From contig JBBHKE010000913.1 of the NCBI GenBank assembly GCA_037447655.1, positions 1-62,000 of the forward strand: a stretch of 62,000 nucleotides of DNA, read 5' to 3'. This document shows, piece by piece, positions 49,701 to 59,221 of this stretch. Under the pieces are notes generated by a model. That model saw only the letters and a list, made by a program, of their open reading frames with translations, was not told the origin of the DNA and ran no database searches. This stretch comes from Zygnema cylindricum (lineage: Eukaryota > Streptophyta > Zygnematophyceae > Zygnematales > Zygnemataceae). Every line of letters starts with the position of its first letter. Positions within the stretch are counted from its first letter, which is position 1. The translations under genes and the position numbers were made by a program.

Positions 49701-51750
49701 GTGACGTCATAATGTCACAAACCCTAAACATCTGTAATGCCTCCACGTCGACAATGTGGCGTACAGACATTGCGAAGTGATAGAAACTGTTCAGCTTGCG
49801 GGTGGACGTCTGAAATTGAAGCCGAGTGGAAGTTTCGCAACATTTTGTGTACCGTTTATCTGTCACATGTTTCGTTACATGTCTACGCTTGTCACTTTTT
49901 GAAGTAACAAGTTATTTGCGCTTACATCGGAATGCTCTGAAAGCTGTACGGAGAATCTTCGCTAGAAACAAAGTTACAAGATTAAAGTTTCGGTTACATG
50001 GAAAAGTGCCCTAATAATGTGGAAGGTGTAACTGCCTATCGCTTTTAGTGTCAATAACACTTTTAGTGCGACTTTTTTTGGCAAAAAATCATAATGCAGT
50101 GTCATTAACAGTATTTAAGGGAGTGGACTAAAATTCCCCGTGTCTCCATGCACTAAATTACTATTGCACATTCTAATTTTGCATCAAGGCTTATAATTCC
50201 TTCACTCTAGTTGCTATGGGCCCTGTAGTTGTCCACTAAAAAACTTTGAAAGATTTTGATTTGCTATTTTCCCACTCAGAAGCTTACTCTCTTGACACTT
50301 AAACAGGCAAACGAAGGTAGCCAGGGCAGGTTTTGTGTACAGAATGTGTTAACAATTTAGAACTTAAACGTGGATGGTTTATGCTTAGTTTTCTGGCATC
50401 TTTCTCTGGGTGAGAGCCTTCCTCCCTCCCTCCCTCCCTCCCTCCCTCCCTCCTGCCTGCCTGCCTCCTGTGTGTGGGTGAGCACCAGAATTTGGACTTG
50501 GGGAGAGGACATATAAAGGCTTGTTTCCTTTTTTCGGCCTAGAATCATGGTTGACTTTTGGTGATTTGCGTGTGCAATTTTTCTGAAGTTAGTGGTTGAA
50601 GCTAAACACATTTTAATCCGGATCGCTTTAAATTACTCCTGCGGTGTTTTTTTGGTTTTTGGTTTTTGGCTTTTGGTTTTTGGCTTTTGGCTTTTGGTTT
50701 TTGGCTTTTTGGTTTCTGGTTTTTGGCTTTTGGTGTTTGGCTTTTGGTTTTTGGCTTTTTGGTTTTTTCTATGTGGAGTGTAAAAAACTGGAGTTTTAAA
50801 GCGTTTTGTCAGGATCTGGAACTTTGCATCACTATGTTTTTTGCTGTCTTTTTTGACAAATTTTTCACTTTGCCTGCCTTCATTTCGACGCTATGGGTGT
50901 TTTATTATTATTTTACATAAATGTGGAAACATTAAACTGGTAAACTGGTGTAAAATATGAATTAATCATGGCTCTGTAGGATTCAATATGGTGGCAGATA
51001 TACTACTATTCTTATACATATTAGATATTTAATATGTTTATAGATTTACGGTAGAAAGCGACGTAGAAAACTACAAACCATTTCTGTCTTTGCCGGCTTT
51101 TCTTTTCCCTATTCCACTAATGTTCCCTTTTTTTCCCCTTCAAATATTCTTGTTCTCAAACCTGCTTTTATCTTCCCCAGCTCACTAATATTCCCTCCTT
51201 TTTCCTTTTCATATTCTTACAGGTAGTTCGAAAACCCTCAGAACCAACAATAACTGTCCCTCCTGTATGGAACACTATTCGTCGAGTAGGAGGAGCTCCT
51301 TTAAGAGGAGGAGCCGGTAGGGCTTCTGTTTGGGCTTCTCCTCACTCCTTCTCTCCCTCTTCGGTTGGGAGAGGAATAATTCCTTCTGTAACCAGTCTTC
51401 AATGGAAAAGAAACGACAATACTTCGGTGGAGTCTCCGACCGGGGGAGATGGGATAGTAGCTTCAAATCCAGTAACGGGAAACGGAACGGCAAGTCCTGG
51501 AGTGATAGGAGCTTCAAATTGGTCAACAGTTAATAGAAGCAATTCGTTCCCGGGAAGAAATATTAGTCGATCTCTCTCCTATCACAGGTTACAAGGAGTT
51601 CCCTCTTCAACTCCCTCGTCAGTATCCTCCTCAATTATTGGACAGGTTCCCAAAAACGGAACGGTGACGGAAGAGAAAACCATTAATCAAACGGTTACGG
51701 AGCCCGAAAATGCAAATGTTGACAAAGAAGAAGGCATGAATGCAGTTTAA
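39235..51750 (+). CDS. Nuclear RNA-binding protein with PWI/Nab2-like N-terminus, RLMGRLG repeats and RRM
   Basis: Eleven exons: 39235-39369, 39693-39793, 40203-40359, 40556-41509, 41928-42060, 42543-43960, 44422-44530, 44952-45019, 45370-45476, 46282-46369 and 51223-51750. They encode 1265 residues with all phases closing. Residues 1-95 (LRKTIQAKLADFMGSHTDD, EPFVDWLWDHL) resemble the PWI/Nab2-type helical fold of an Arabidopsis RRM protein family. Next come an Arg/Asp/Glu-rich region, six RLM(G/A)RLG repeats (590-729), a Gly/Arg (RGG) tract, a coiled coil (VDELKRRMQQVKQEMLKLKA, from 968) and an RRM with RNP2 SIFVNNV and RNP1 KGCAYVEF (about 1018-1095), close to PABPN1-type RRMs, then a Ser/Gly-rich tail. 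By family it should bind RNA in the nucleus, perhaps poly(A) RNA. Intron 10 is 4.85 kb and full of transposons. Confidence 0.9.
42806..43265 (+). repeat. Coding tandem repeat, six 25-27-codon units
   Basis: Inside exon 6 of the PWI/RRM gene. Each unit has a conserved core RLMGRLG followed by a variable V/IDH and an EPQ-like end. Cores start at residues 590, 615, 642, 669, 696 and 723, so four of the five intervals are exactly 27 residues. Related single motifs, VWGRLG and LKGRLG, occur outside the array. Confidence 0.85.
43708..43800 (+). repeat. GGA/GGC-rich coding tract (RGG-type)
   Basis: Encodes RGGGRGGGRGGGRGG and then a pure Gly run near the end of exon 6. RGG tracts commonly bind RNA and are methylated on Arg. 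Its antisense frames are spurious Pro-, Ser- and Leu-rich. Confidence 0.85.
44627..44823. mobile_element. MITE, B-type, in intron 7 of the PWI/RRM gene
   Basis: Left end CACTTTCCATTGCCATTATGG, right end CTAATAACGATGGGCAGTG, TA flanks. The core TTTTTGGGTCCAGAAAACG marks it as B-type in reverse orientation. Confidence 0.7.
47041..48051. mobile_element. 1-kb TIR element, copy 1, in intron 10 of the PWI/RRM gene
   Basis: Begins GGGCACTTTCCCATGTGCTA and ends CGGTTACATTGGGAAGTGCC, an imperfect terminal inverted repeat. It is nearly identical in order and sequence to 49015-50011. It differs by a duplicated CTTTTTTCCGTACG block near 47425-47450. No long open frame, so it is probably non-autonomous. 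Confidence 0.75.
48532..48767. mobile_element. MITE, C-type, diverged
   Basis: Left end TGTTGATTCGTAAATAGCG and right end CGCTGATTACGATTCAAGGTG. Both ends carry the GATTCG variant. It lies in intron 10 of the PWI/RRM gene between the two 1-kb TIR elements. Confidence 0.55.
48838..49013 (+). mobile_element. Non-LTR retrotransposon 3' end fragment
   Basis: Ends GGACTCAAATGGTTTACCAT then TGTGCTTTTTAATG, directly abutting the second 1-kb TIR element. The tail palindrome is AAATGGTTTACCATT, paired differently from the commoner GATGG/CCATC form. Confidence 0.7.
49015..50011. mobile_element. 1-kb TIR element, copy 2, in the same intron
   Basis: Begins GGCACTTTCCCATGTGCTAA and ends CGGTTACATGGAAAAGTGCC, followed by CTA. 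Same orientation as copy 1 and very similar along its length. It is sandwiched between a retrotransposon tail and a MITE. Confidence 0.75.
50031..50225. mobile_element. MITE, B-like, in intron 10 of the PWI/RRM gene
   Basis: Left end ACTGCCTATCGCTTTTAGTG after TA, right end CTCTAGTTGCTATGGGCCCTG before TA. It starts 20 bp after the preceding TIR element. Confidence 0.55.
50417..50468. repeat. (CCTC)n and (CTGC)n microsatellite
   Basis: About eight CCTC units followed by CTGC units in intron 10 of the PWI/RRM gene. Confidence 0.85.
50645..50768. repeat. TTTTGGC/TTTTTGG tandem repeat
   Basis: About 17 units of seven bases, mixing TTTTTGG and CTTTTGG, in intron 10 of the PWI/RRM gene. G-rich on the coding strand and purely intronic. 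Confidence 0.85.
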
Positions 51751-52374
51751 AGAGGCATATTTTTTATTTTCACGAGTTTTTTCGGTAATCTGCTCCATGT
51801 TGTGTTAGATTTTGTCCAGGATTCTTGTGAATGGAAGGTTTCTCTGTTCGCTTTTGAATTTTGATTTGGTGGTTTTCCTTTGACAGTTCTATTTGTTACT
51901 GTCATTTTCTATGTTTTTATCGACATCAGAGGTTAACTAGTAGAGTGCATTGAATCAGTATTCAATCACCTTTTTGCACTCCATTGATTCTTTATGTACT
52001 TGAGGTTCAAAAATGTTTTTATGCTTAGTCATTAGTTGCATCTTCTCTTCTCTTTGGTTTACTTTGGATTTTATATCTAAGGGTTTTGTGTCACGTATTT
52101 GACCGTTTTTTAAGAAATCGGTTATGATGACAGGTTATCTTGTACAAACAAACTGTCCCGTTCTAAGTCTAAAAATGTGTGTTGTTGATATGGTTGTGTT
52201 GAGGAATCTTTCATTTAATAGTTAAAGAGAGAGATGGGGTTTCTGGTGAATGCCAATGATGATGATGACAATGATAGTCGATGATGATGAGAATGACAAT
52301 GGTGATCTTCCTTCCTCCGACTTTTTGTGTAAACAAAAAAAGGCTCCTAGCCGGTTTGTGGAACAGAGTTGTAC
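51751..52374 (+). other. 3' flank of the PWI/RRM gene
   Basis: T-rich sequence after the stop codon, probably 3' UTR and termination region. A short GAT-rich run lies at 52255-52290. No gene seen. Confidence 0.4.
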
Positions 52375-52480
52375 TTGTACTGTGGCGCCCCTCTATATGT
52401 CCATCATCCTTTTTTTTCTCTCTTTCTTTTTTCTTTCCATGTACTCGGATCATTTACCATTACGCGTTTTAATTAAGGTT
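52375..52480 (+). mobile_element. Non-LTR retrotransposon 3' end fragment, diverged
   Basis: T-rich tract then CATGTACTCGGATCATTTAC, CATTACGCGTTTTAATTA. The tail is recognisable but its palindrome is damaged. Confidence 0.5.
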
Positions 52481-52839
52481 ACTATTTTCCAGTAAAACTT
52501 TATGTTGAAGTTCCAGATTGTCCTCATCTTCATTTTTATATCTCTGTTAGCCAAGTCTGGAATTTTTGCACGAACAAATTATGACAGAATGTGGAAAGGC
52601 TAAACGACAAACATAGTACAACAAGCTTGTCCAACAAAGGAGACAATTAAACAACTACTAACTAGCCAACGTTAGAAGATCGAAACATGGACAGGGAGTA
52701 CAAAAATAGAAAACTTAGAATAGCTTTATAGAAAATTGCAATTGGAAACCATCTGAATCAGTATCTATAAGTTATAGACTTTCAGTCGCCTTTGAGGAAA
52801 GCTTTATATAGGCGGTGTGTCTGTCATCGTTTTTTTTTG
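52481..52839. other. Spacer with no recognised feature
   Basis: AT-rich DNA between the retrotransposon tail and the minisatellite; nothing recognisable. Confidence 0.35.
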
Positions 52840-53097
52840 TACGTCCGCAGTACGGACCACTGTACCGCTGGCACAATGTAACGATGCCGTCCGTCCGCAG
52901 TACGGACCGCCGTACCGCTGGCACAATGTAACGTTGCCGTCCGTCCGCAGTACGGACCGCCGTACCGCTGGCACAATGTAACATTGCCGTCCGTCCGCAA
53001 TACGGACCACCGTTTCGCTAGCACAATGTAACGCTGCCGTCGGTCCGCAGTACGGACCGCCGTACCGCTGGCACAATGTAACGTTGCCGTCAACTGA
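52840..53097. repeat. 50-bp minisatellite, five copies, with palindromic core
   Basis: The core GTCCGCAGTACGGAC occurs with a constant 50-bp period at about 52844, 52894, 52944, 52994 and 53044, each followed by CGCTGGCACAATGTAACG. Copies differ by a few substitutions. The GC content is well above the surroundings. Because the period is not a multiple of three, each reading frame gives a different spurious repetitive peptide. Confidence 0.92.
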
Positions 53098-53165
53098 CTC
53101 TACGAACGACTACAGGAAAAGGTATGGGACCATCCAGGGAAAAGGTACGGGTGTTCGTTTTTTGT

Positions 53166-53224
53166 AACGGGCATGTAAAATGGGCATGATAAACTGGACA
53201 GGGTACATGCCCGTGTAACGGGCG
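53166..53224. repeat. Hairpin next to the minisatellite
   Basis: AACGGGCATGTA is followed about 30 bp later by TACATGCCCGT, an 11-bp perfect stem, and then GTAACGGGC repeats. It may be a partial mobile element or a structural relic. Confidence 0.55.
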
Positions 53225-53836
53225 TTGATTTACTTGTACAATCAAACAAAGGGAAACACACAACGAAGGTGAAGAATAGTAGATTAAGGTGTGGAAGAGT
53301 AAACATCGATCATCCTCCATAATAGCCCGTTTTCTAGAGACTGTCCTCCTTTAAAGCTTTAAGAAGGTTTCTGTCATATCTGCGTTAATTTCTCAAAAAA
53401 ATTGAGTAAACACTCATTGCCAATGGAGAGTCACATAACAACAAGAACTATGGTTCATATCCACTATACTAAAAACGAGGTTTGTTAAAATAGTACAACA
53501 GTAAACCACCAATCTCAAATAGTGTGGTCAACAACGAATACGGAAACCTGCCCCATTGAACATATAAGCAAATACTGAATCTACTAACCTTACCACCCTC
53601 GCAAAGCACCCGCTTTGTGGTTGTAACTGTAAGAGCCATATTCACTCTTAGTTTTAATGTGCATAAAAGTTTGGAAACACTATATGCGGTTACCCCATAT
53701 TATATGTGTAATACATGCCGAAGCATCTACGTGACATGCATATGATACGAGGCCACCAGATTTCTATGCATTGTCAGTTTGTCACACATATGAACTATAG
53801 TTTTTTAGGACCTGCTATAGCCACGGGTTAGAGCTA
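53225..53836. other. Spacer with no recognised feature
   Basis: AT-rich DNA; I see no gene or named repeat. Confidence 0.35.
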
Positions 53837-54053
53837 CACCATGTATCGCTATTAGTGTTAATGTTTTTCTTGCCATTTAAAACATATTTTCTTTTTGCAC
53901 ACATTTTGGGTTTTCGATTAGTGACCGGCAATAGAAAGGTGAGACTCTTGCCTTCCAATCGCAATCATTGGATTAAAAACCCAAGAAGTGTGCACGTAGA
54001 AAAGAAGTTTAAAGTGGTGAAATAAACATTAACCTTAATAGGGATACACGGTG
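53837..54053. mobile_element. MITE, A-type
   Basis: Left end CACCATGTATCGCTATTAG, right end TTAATAGGGATACACGGTG, TA flanks. The inner arms GCACACATTTTGGGTTTT and AAAACCCAAGAAGTGTGC pair and differ from those of other A-type copies. Confidence 0.8.
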
Positions 54054-54411
54054 TACTGTTTGTACTATCACCATTTTTTAGCATTACTTGGCTGTTTTCC
54101 TTTACCTTTCATAAAAAAGACAAAATATGAAAAGAAAAAAGAAATCTCGTATTTCATATTTCTCTCTTTATTTTTCTGTTTCTTGTGGGAAACAGAAAAG
54201 GTGTGAAATGTAGCCGCTATTGCATTTAGCCATTATGCCTAAAATGTTTTGTTTTTTTTTGTTTTTAATCACCAGTACTAGAGATATGCGCCCCATTTAT
54301 TCGAATACTTTAGATTTCCTTTCAGAAACCCACATTATTCACTTATGAAAGTGAGAGACCAGTAGCAGGGTTGTTCTTTCCCTTTTCGTTTTTCAAGAGT
54401 AATGATTTTAT
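54054..54411. other. Spacer partly duplicated near 55200-55380
   Basis: The stretch TAGCCGCTATTGCATTTAG and the following T-rich run and ATATGCGC occur here near 54211-54290 and again near 55257-55335, on either side of the retrotransposon copy. This may be an older repeat split or duplicated around the insertion. Confidence 0.45.
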
Positions 54412-55190
54412 TAAAAAGCGCGATGGTAAACCATCTGAGGCCATGGGAATGAAAAAAAAACAGCAATGCTAAAACTGAAAAACTACATTTGGAGGAAGCA
54501 AACAAAAAGGATAAACAACGCAAAAGCAACGAACACACGGAAAAAGGCAGGCAAAACAAAAGACAAAAGACACTCGAAGAAGCAACAAACACCTAAGAAG
54601 AGACCCGACAGAGTGCGAAAACAAAAATGACCCAACAAACCCCAACATAACTAAAAATCTGCGAAAGGCAACCTTGTAAGTCCCCAAATCATGGGGGAGC
54701 ACGGGGAGGGAGTTCCGGAACACGCCTACGATCCATAACTGCAAGAGATGAATGAAGGAGGATAGAAGCTTGTAGTTGTTGTAAAGCCACAAATAAACAT
54801 TGACGATAAAAAGAAGTAAGGGCCGAAGCAGGAGGGCTCTTAGGTCCTTGACGCTCGAACGAGCACCGACCACAAGCACAGAGAAGGTGTAGCCATGAGC
54901 TCGGAAAAATGGCATTCCGGTCGTCATATTGAATGCGTTAGAAACATCGACTTGAAGGACTAACCAATCCGGATGGACATCCAACAAGGCTCGAATCCCA
55001 TGGACCACGGCCTCACAACCCCCACGAGTTGCCACTCCAAACTGGTGAGGAGAAAAATAATCATGGAAGGCGTGCTGGAGCTGAATGCAAATGGCACGGG
55101 CCACCAATCGGTACAACACCTCCCACTGCAATAAGGCGGATTCCCTCATTGGGTTTGGTGACAGCCACAAGGCGGGACGCTGTGAGAAAA
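54412..55190 (-). mobile_element. Non-LTR retrotransposon copy with part of the reverse transcriptase
   Basis: The minus strand encodes FSPHQFGVATRGGCEAVVHG and DWLVLQVDVSNAFN, the finger and motif A region of reverse transcriptase (catalytic Asp in VDVSNAFN). The frame then jumps to the downstream module (LWIVGVFRNSLPVLP), so several hundred codons including the YxDD region are missing. The 3' tail GATGGTTTACCATC lies at the 54412 end. It is an internally deleted, inactive copy. Confidence 0.75.
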
Positions 55191-55544
55191 TAATCCTCCT
55201 ACACTATATTTCTCTCTTTTATGTTTCCCACAAGAAATAGAAAAACTATGAAAGGTAGCCGCTATTGCATTTAGTCATTGTGCCCAATATATTTTGTTTT
55301 TTTTTTTTTATCATCAGTACTAGAGGTATGCGCACCACATTTATTCGAATAATTTAGATTTCCTTTTAGAAATCAGTAGTTGTCGCACTCTGGTTTGGAC
55401 TATACAAAAGTGGAATTATGGTTAACTTTTTCCTACTTACTGTTTTTTCCCTTCAGTTTCCTCTTGTCGGCTGGAATAAAAACCCACATTAATTTTGAAT
55501 TCTCCCTTACTAAAGTGAGAGACCAGTTTAGAGTTGTTTCCTCC
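55191..55544. other. Spacer with copy of the 54211-54290 sequence
   Basis: Contains the second copy of TAGCCGCTATTGCATTTAG and following bases. No gene seen. Confidence 0.4.
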
Positions 55545-55705
55545 CGTCTTCGTTTTTCCAGTTTCGTTTTTGTTTTTTCTGATGTACTAAGATTTTTTCT
55601 TTTTGATTGCTTCCATTCAGTGTTCTGTTTTTTCAGTTTTTCAGTTCCGTTTTTTTTCCCATGTACTGGGACGGTTTACCATCTCATTTTTTTAATGAAG
55701 CTCTC
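55545..55705 (+). mobile_element. Non-LTR retrotransposon 3' end fragment, diverged
   Basis: T-rich tract ending CCATGTACTGGGACGGTTTA, CCATCTCATTTTTTTAATG, the usual tail with substitutions. Confidence 0.5.
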
Positions 55706-55729
55706 CCAGATTAGCTTTTTGCATTAATA

Positions 55730-55902
55730 CAGCGTTAATCGTTATTAGTGTCGGCAACTCTAATTTGATGCCGTTTTGTATTGCTAATAACACTAGTTTT
55801 TTTTCTTAAAGCTAATTCTTTAACAGTTTAAAGAATCAGAATTAATAGCACTAAGATAAACCCACGCTAATAAAATTTTTATTCAAACAATGACTCACGG
55901 TG
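55730..55902. mobile_element. MITE, short, next to another
   Basis: Left end CAGCGTTAATCGTTATTAG, right end AATGACTCACGGTG, TA on both sides. The next MITE starts only 6 bp later. Confidence 0.65.
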
Positions 55903-55907
55903 TACAA

Positions 55908-56105
55908 CACTTTCCGTCGCTATTAGAGATAGTCACTCTAATTCGAGTAAGTACTTTTGTTGACCTAAAATCATAGAATAGATTTAACAACATAATTTGC
56001 TGTATTGGCCCCTATTGAACCACGTGGCATAACATGATTAGTGTGGTTTATTTTAATGAAGTGTTAGGGCTAATAATTCACTTACTCCAATAGTGATGGT
56101 CGTTG
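55908..56105. mobile_element. MITE, B-type
   Basis: Left end CACTTTCCGTCGCTATTAG, right end CCAATAGTGATGGTCGTTG then TA. The core has ACTCTAATTCGAGT and CCACGTGGC as in the copy at 59248. Confidence 0.75.
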
Positions 56106-56725
56106 TACTATTTTTGGCAATGTTAGAGCAATAGCAATTCTACAAGAACTTCATTTCAAGATAGAAGTCACCTTTTTCAACACTCTATGGAGCTCTCCCA
56201 CTGGCCATATAAAATGTACTTATGTGTTATTTATTAATTTGTTTGTTTGTTTTTTGTATTTTTTCCCTTATGCTGTAACTGAAATTAGCTCTCAAAATGA
56301 ACAAAAGATTGTAAAGATGATTGCAGGAATAACTAAACCTACCACAAGTCAGGTACTAAAAAAAAGTCAGTACGCTAGGAAAAAAAAAGACACAAGAAAT
56401 GTTACAGAAATGACCTCCCAGTTCAGATAAATCCCGGTGATGGTAACAGGTACAATCCTGACCAGTAATTCGAAAAAGACAGGAGATTTTTCCCATAATG
56501 TACACTTGTGCCTTTATAAAGTGAAAAAAATAAAGTTACAGTGAATAAATACATTGACCTAATTGAAGGGCAATATGCTAAAATAAAAGGATTACCAAAA
56601 CCGTCGACTTGACCTCGCCCGAAAAATAACTAAAACTAAGCTTCCGTGGGACTGAATTGCGGTACAATTACAAGTACAAAAATAAATTAAAAATCAATTT
56701 GAGCATAAATAGACCTATAAACTAT
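56106..56725. other. 3' flank of the glycosyltransferase gene
   Basis: AT-rich; must hold the 3' UTR of the minus-strand glycosyltransferase. No gene seen. Confidence 0.35.
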
Positions 56726-59177
56726 TCACAGGTCTACATCTCCACATACTGTATCTAAATAAGTTGGACGTAACTCGGACTCCAAACTACAAAAAGTTCT
56801 TCTCCAAAGTTTAACGGATTTGGTTCGATCATGAGCCATCCAATCAGAAATATCTCCCCAAGGAGTGGCTCTTGGATCAAAAGCTAAAATTTTCCATTGA
56901 GGGAAAAACTTCATTAGTCCTTCTTTAAACCACATGTCGACTCCATACGATGTTGGGATCCGATGCTCCGGTGACTGTGTGAACCAATCGTAGTAATAAG
57001 CGTTCAAGAATCTTTCCAACGAACCTCGTGGATACTTCAAGACACTCAGTTTTACGACTAAATCGTTAAACAACTCCTTATTAGGTTGAATGACCATTAC
57101 ACGAGAAGAAAACATGTCGGGTGGGAAGACACTAGGAACGGCCGCAAATGACTCGAATCGTAAAAGATCATTGCAATTGTCTGTGAAAAGAGACAAAGGA
57201 TGGACGTATACTAGCTTATCGAAACCCGCTTGTTGATTCCAAACATGCAAAACCGAAAACTCCGGAGCGAGTCGTCTCCCTCGAACAATAATGGGTTCAA
57301 CAACGCGAACAATATTGAAAAGTCGGATTAAAGGATCCCATATCTCACGATCCAAAGTCGAGAGAACAAGTAACATTGTCTTACGCCACGAGTTGAAGGC
57401 GTGATGTTGTTGATAAGATGTCGCCCAAACTGCAACTGACTGTGGAGTCGCGTCCCATAGAACTGTCACAAAAGCTTCACTACTACCCGTCGAACGAGAA
57501 GTAACATACTGCACATGTGGCAGTTTCGGATTAGCTTTTATTCCTAACGGGACAGGATCTAACATCGCCTGTGGATAATTATCGTAGTCCTGGGCATTAG
57601 GAAGGTATTTTATAATTGAAACATCACCTTCAGGCAAAGGTTTCCATTTGTTTGCAGCAAGAGCTTGTGAAAGCTTGAGCCAAATGTCACACCAAATGAG
57701 GTCACTGGTATTGGTGCTAAGCCTCCAGGGCTTATGCCATGGTCCCGCAAAATGGACCACAGCCAAAGGACCATAGGCATCGTAAATTTTGTTCATGTCA
57801 TACCATGGAGGCGGGTGATAATGAGGTGGAAAGAGGAAAACGGCATTGTATCGAGCCGGAAGGCGATGAGCCGGAGGCATCTCAAACCAACCACTGAAAT
57901 ACGAGTTCAAAAAGCCTTGGTCTCCCTTATTGTAAGAAGGAAGAATATCCAGTTTGGAAAGCATATCTGTATAAATTACCTGCAAACATGGAAAAATGGA
58001 GTTGGAGATTTAAGAGATTAAGAAGTACAGATAAAAATGAACATTTAAACAACTGTTGGAGCGCATGCAAGAATGGAGATGAACTTTAACGAGATTGAGA
58101 AGTAGAATTATAAAATATATACTACATAAAAAGAATTGTTGCAAACATGCAAGAATGGAGATGGAGTTTTCGAATATTAAGAAGTATAAATACTGAACTA
58201 AAGAAATTGTTGCAAGCGACAATATGACCGATAACAATAGAACGTTGTTGTGAGTAGGAAAACAAACTAAGGAGACAAAAGCTTCCGGAATTTCAGTAAC
58301 GAACAATAATTTCAACTTGCTGTGAGATGATAACTAAATATGAATTTGTCAGATACTACACTGTCATCGTTAGTAGTGTAAAAATTACTAATTCAGTCGC
58401 GAATTTTTCTGGAAATCATAACATAGTGTTACTACCAGAATTAAGCAAGTGGAATTAAATTGGTAATGTCACTCTGCACTATTGATACAAATTTTGCTCT
58501 AATACTAATAATTAGTTCCTTTACACTTATAGCGATGGACAGAATAGCTAGCGTATTTTGGTGAAGAAATTAAAAGAATTTTAGAAAAAAATCCCACAAT
58601 TCTAATCATACCCTCCAACATAGAATGTGGTTGCTTAAAACTTTCAAGCTTCAAATTTCAACTTTCACAGTGAAGTTGAATTTGGGACGATCGCATGGTT
58701 TAACAAGGGAACGACTGGGACGTTTCTTGCTGGTCTTTATGAGACAGCCGATTTAGAAATACATGACATACTAAAACTTTGTCAAAAAAGATTGCGTCAA
58801 AAACTTTGCCAGAAATCATGGAGGGAAATACCAAAAGGAAGTGATAGAAGCGTGTAAAACCTGGGGTCCCACCATGAAGATGAAGATAAAGAGAGAGGGA
58901 GTAGTAAAAGCCAGCTTGTTTCTGTTTATTTATTAGACATAACAAGGAAGACATCAAGATCCGGACGGAATCAAATGTACACTATTTGAGGTTTAGTTTT
59001 ACAACTCCACACTACTTTGGGTTATGCGATTGTCTCCAAAAATCTTGTACGGAATTATTACAATTAAGAAACCATTTACAATAGCTGCGGAGATCCGTGA
59101 AAATAGTTATGAAAGGATTGGATTAAAAAATAAATCTTCAGCTACCGACTTAGATGCAATGTAAAACCGGTATCACT

Positions 59178-59221
<44 letters not shown>

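Noticed and set aside
52772-53093. Repeat proteins in three minus-strand frames, and a possible CRISPR array
   Set aside because: All come from the 50-bp minisatellite. There are no unique spacers between units, the units are contiguous, and the genome is eukaryotic.
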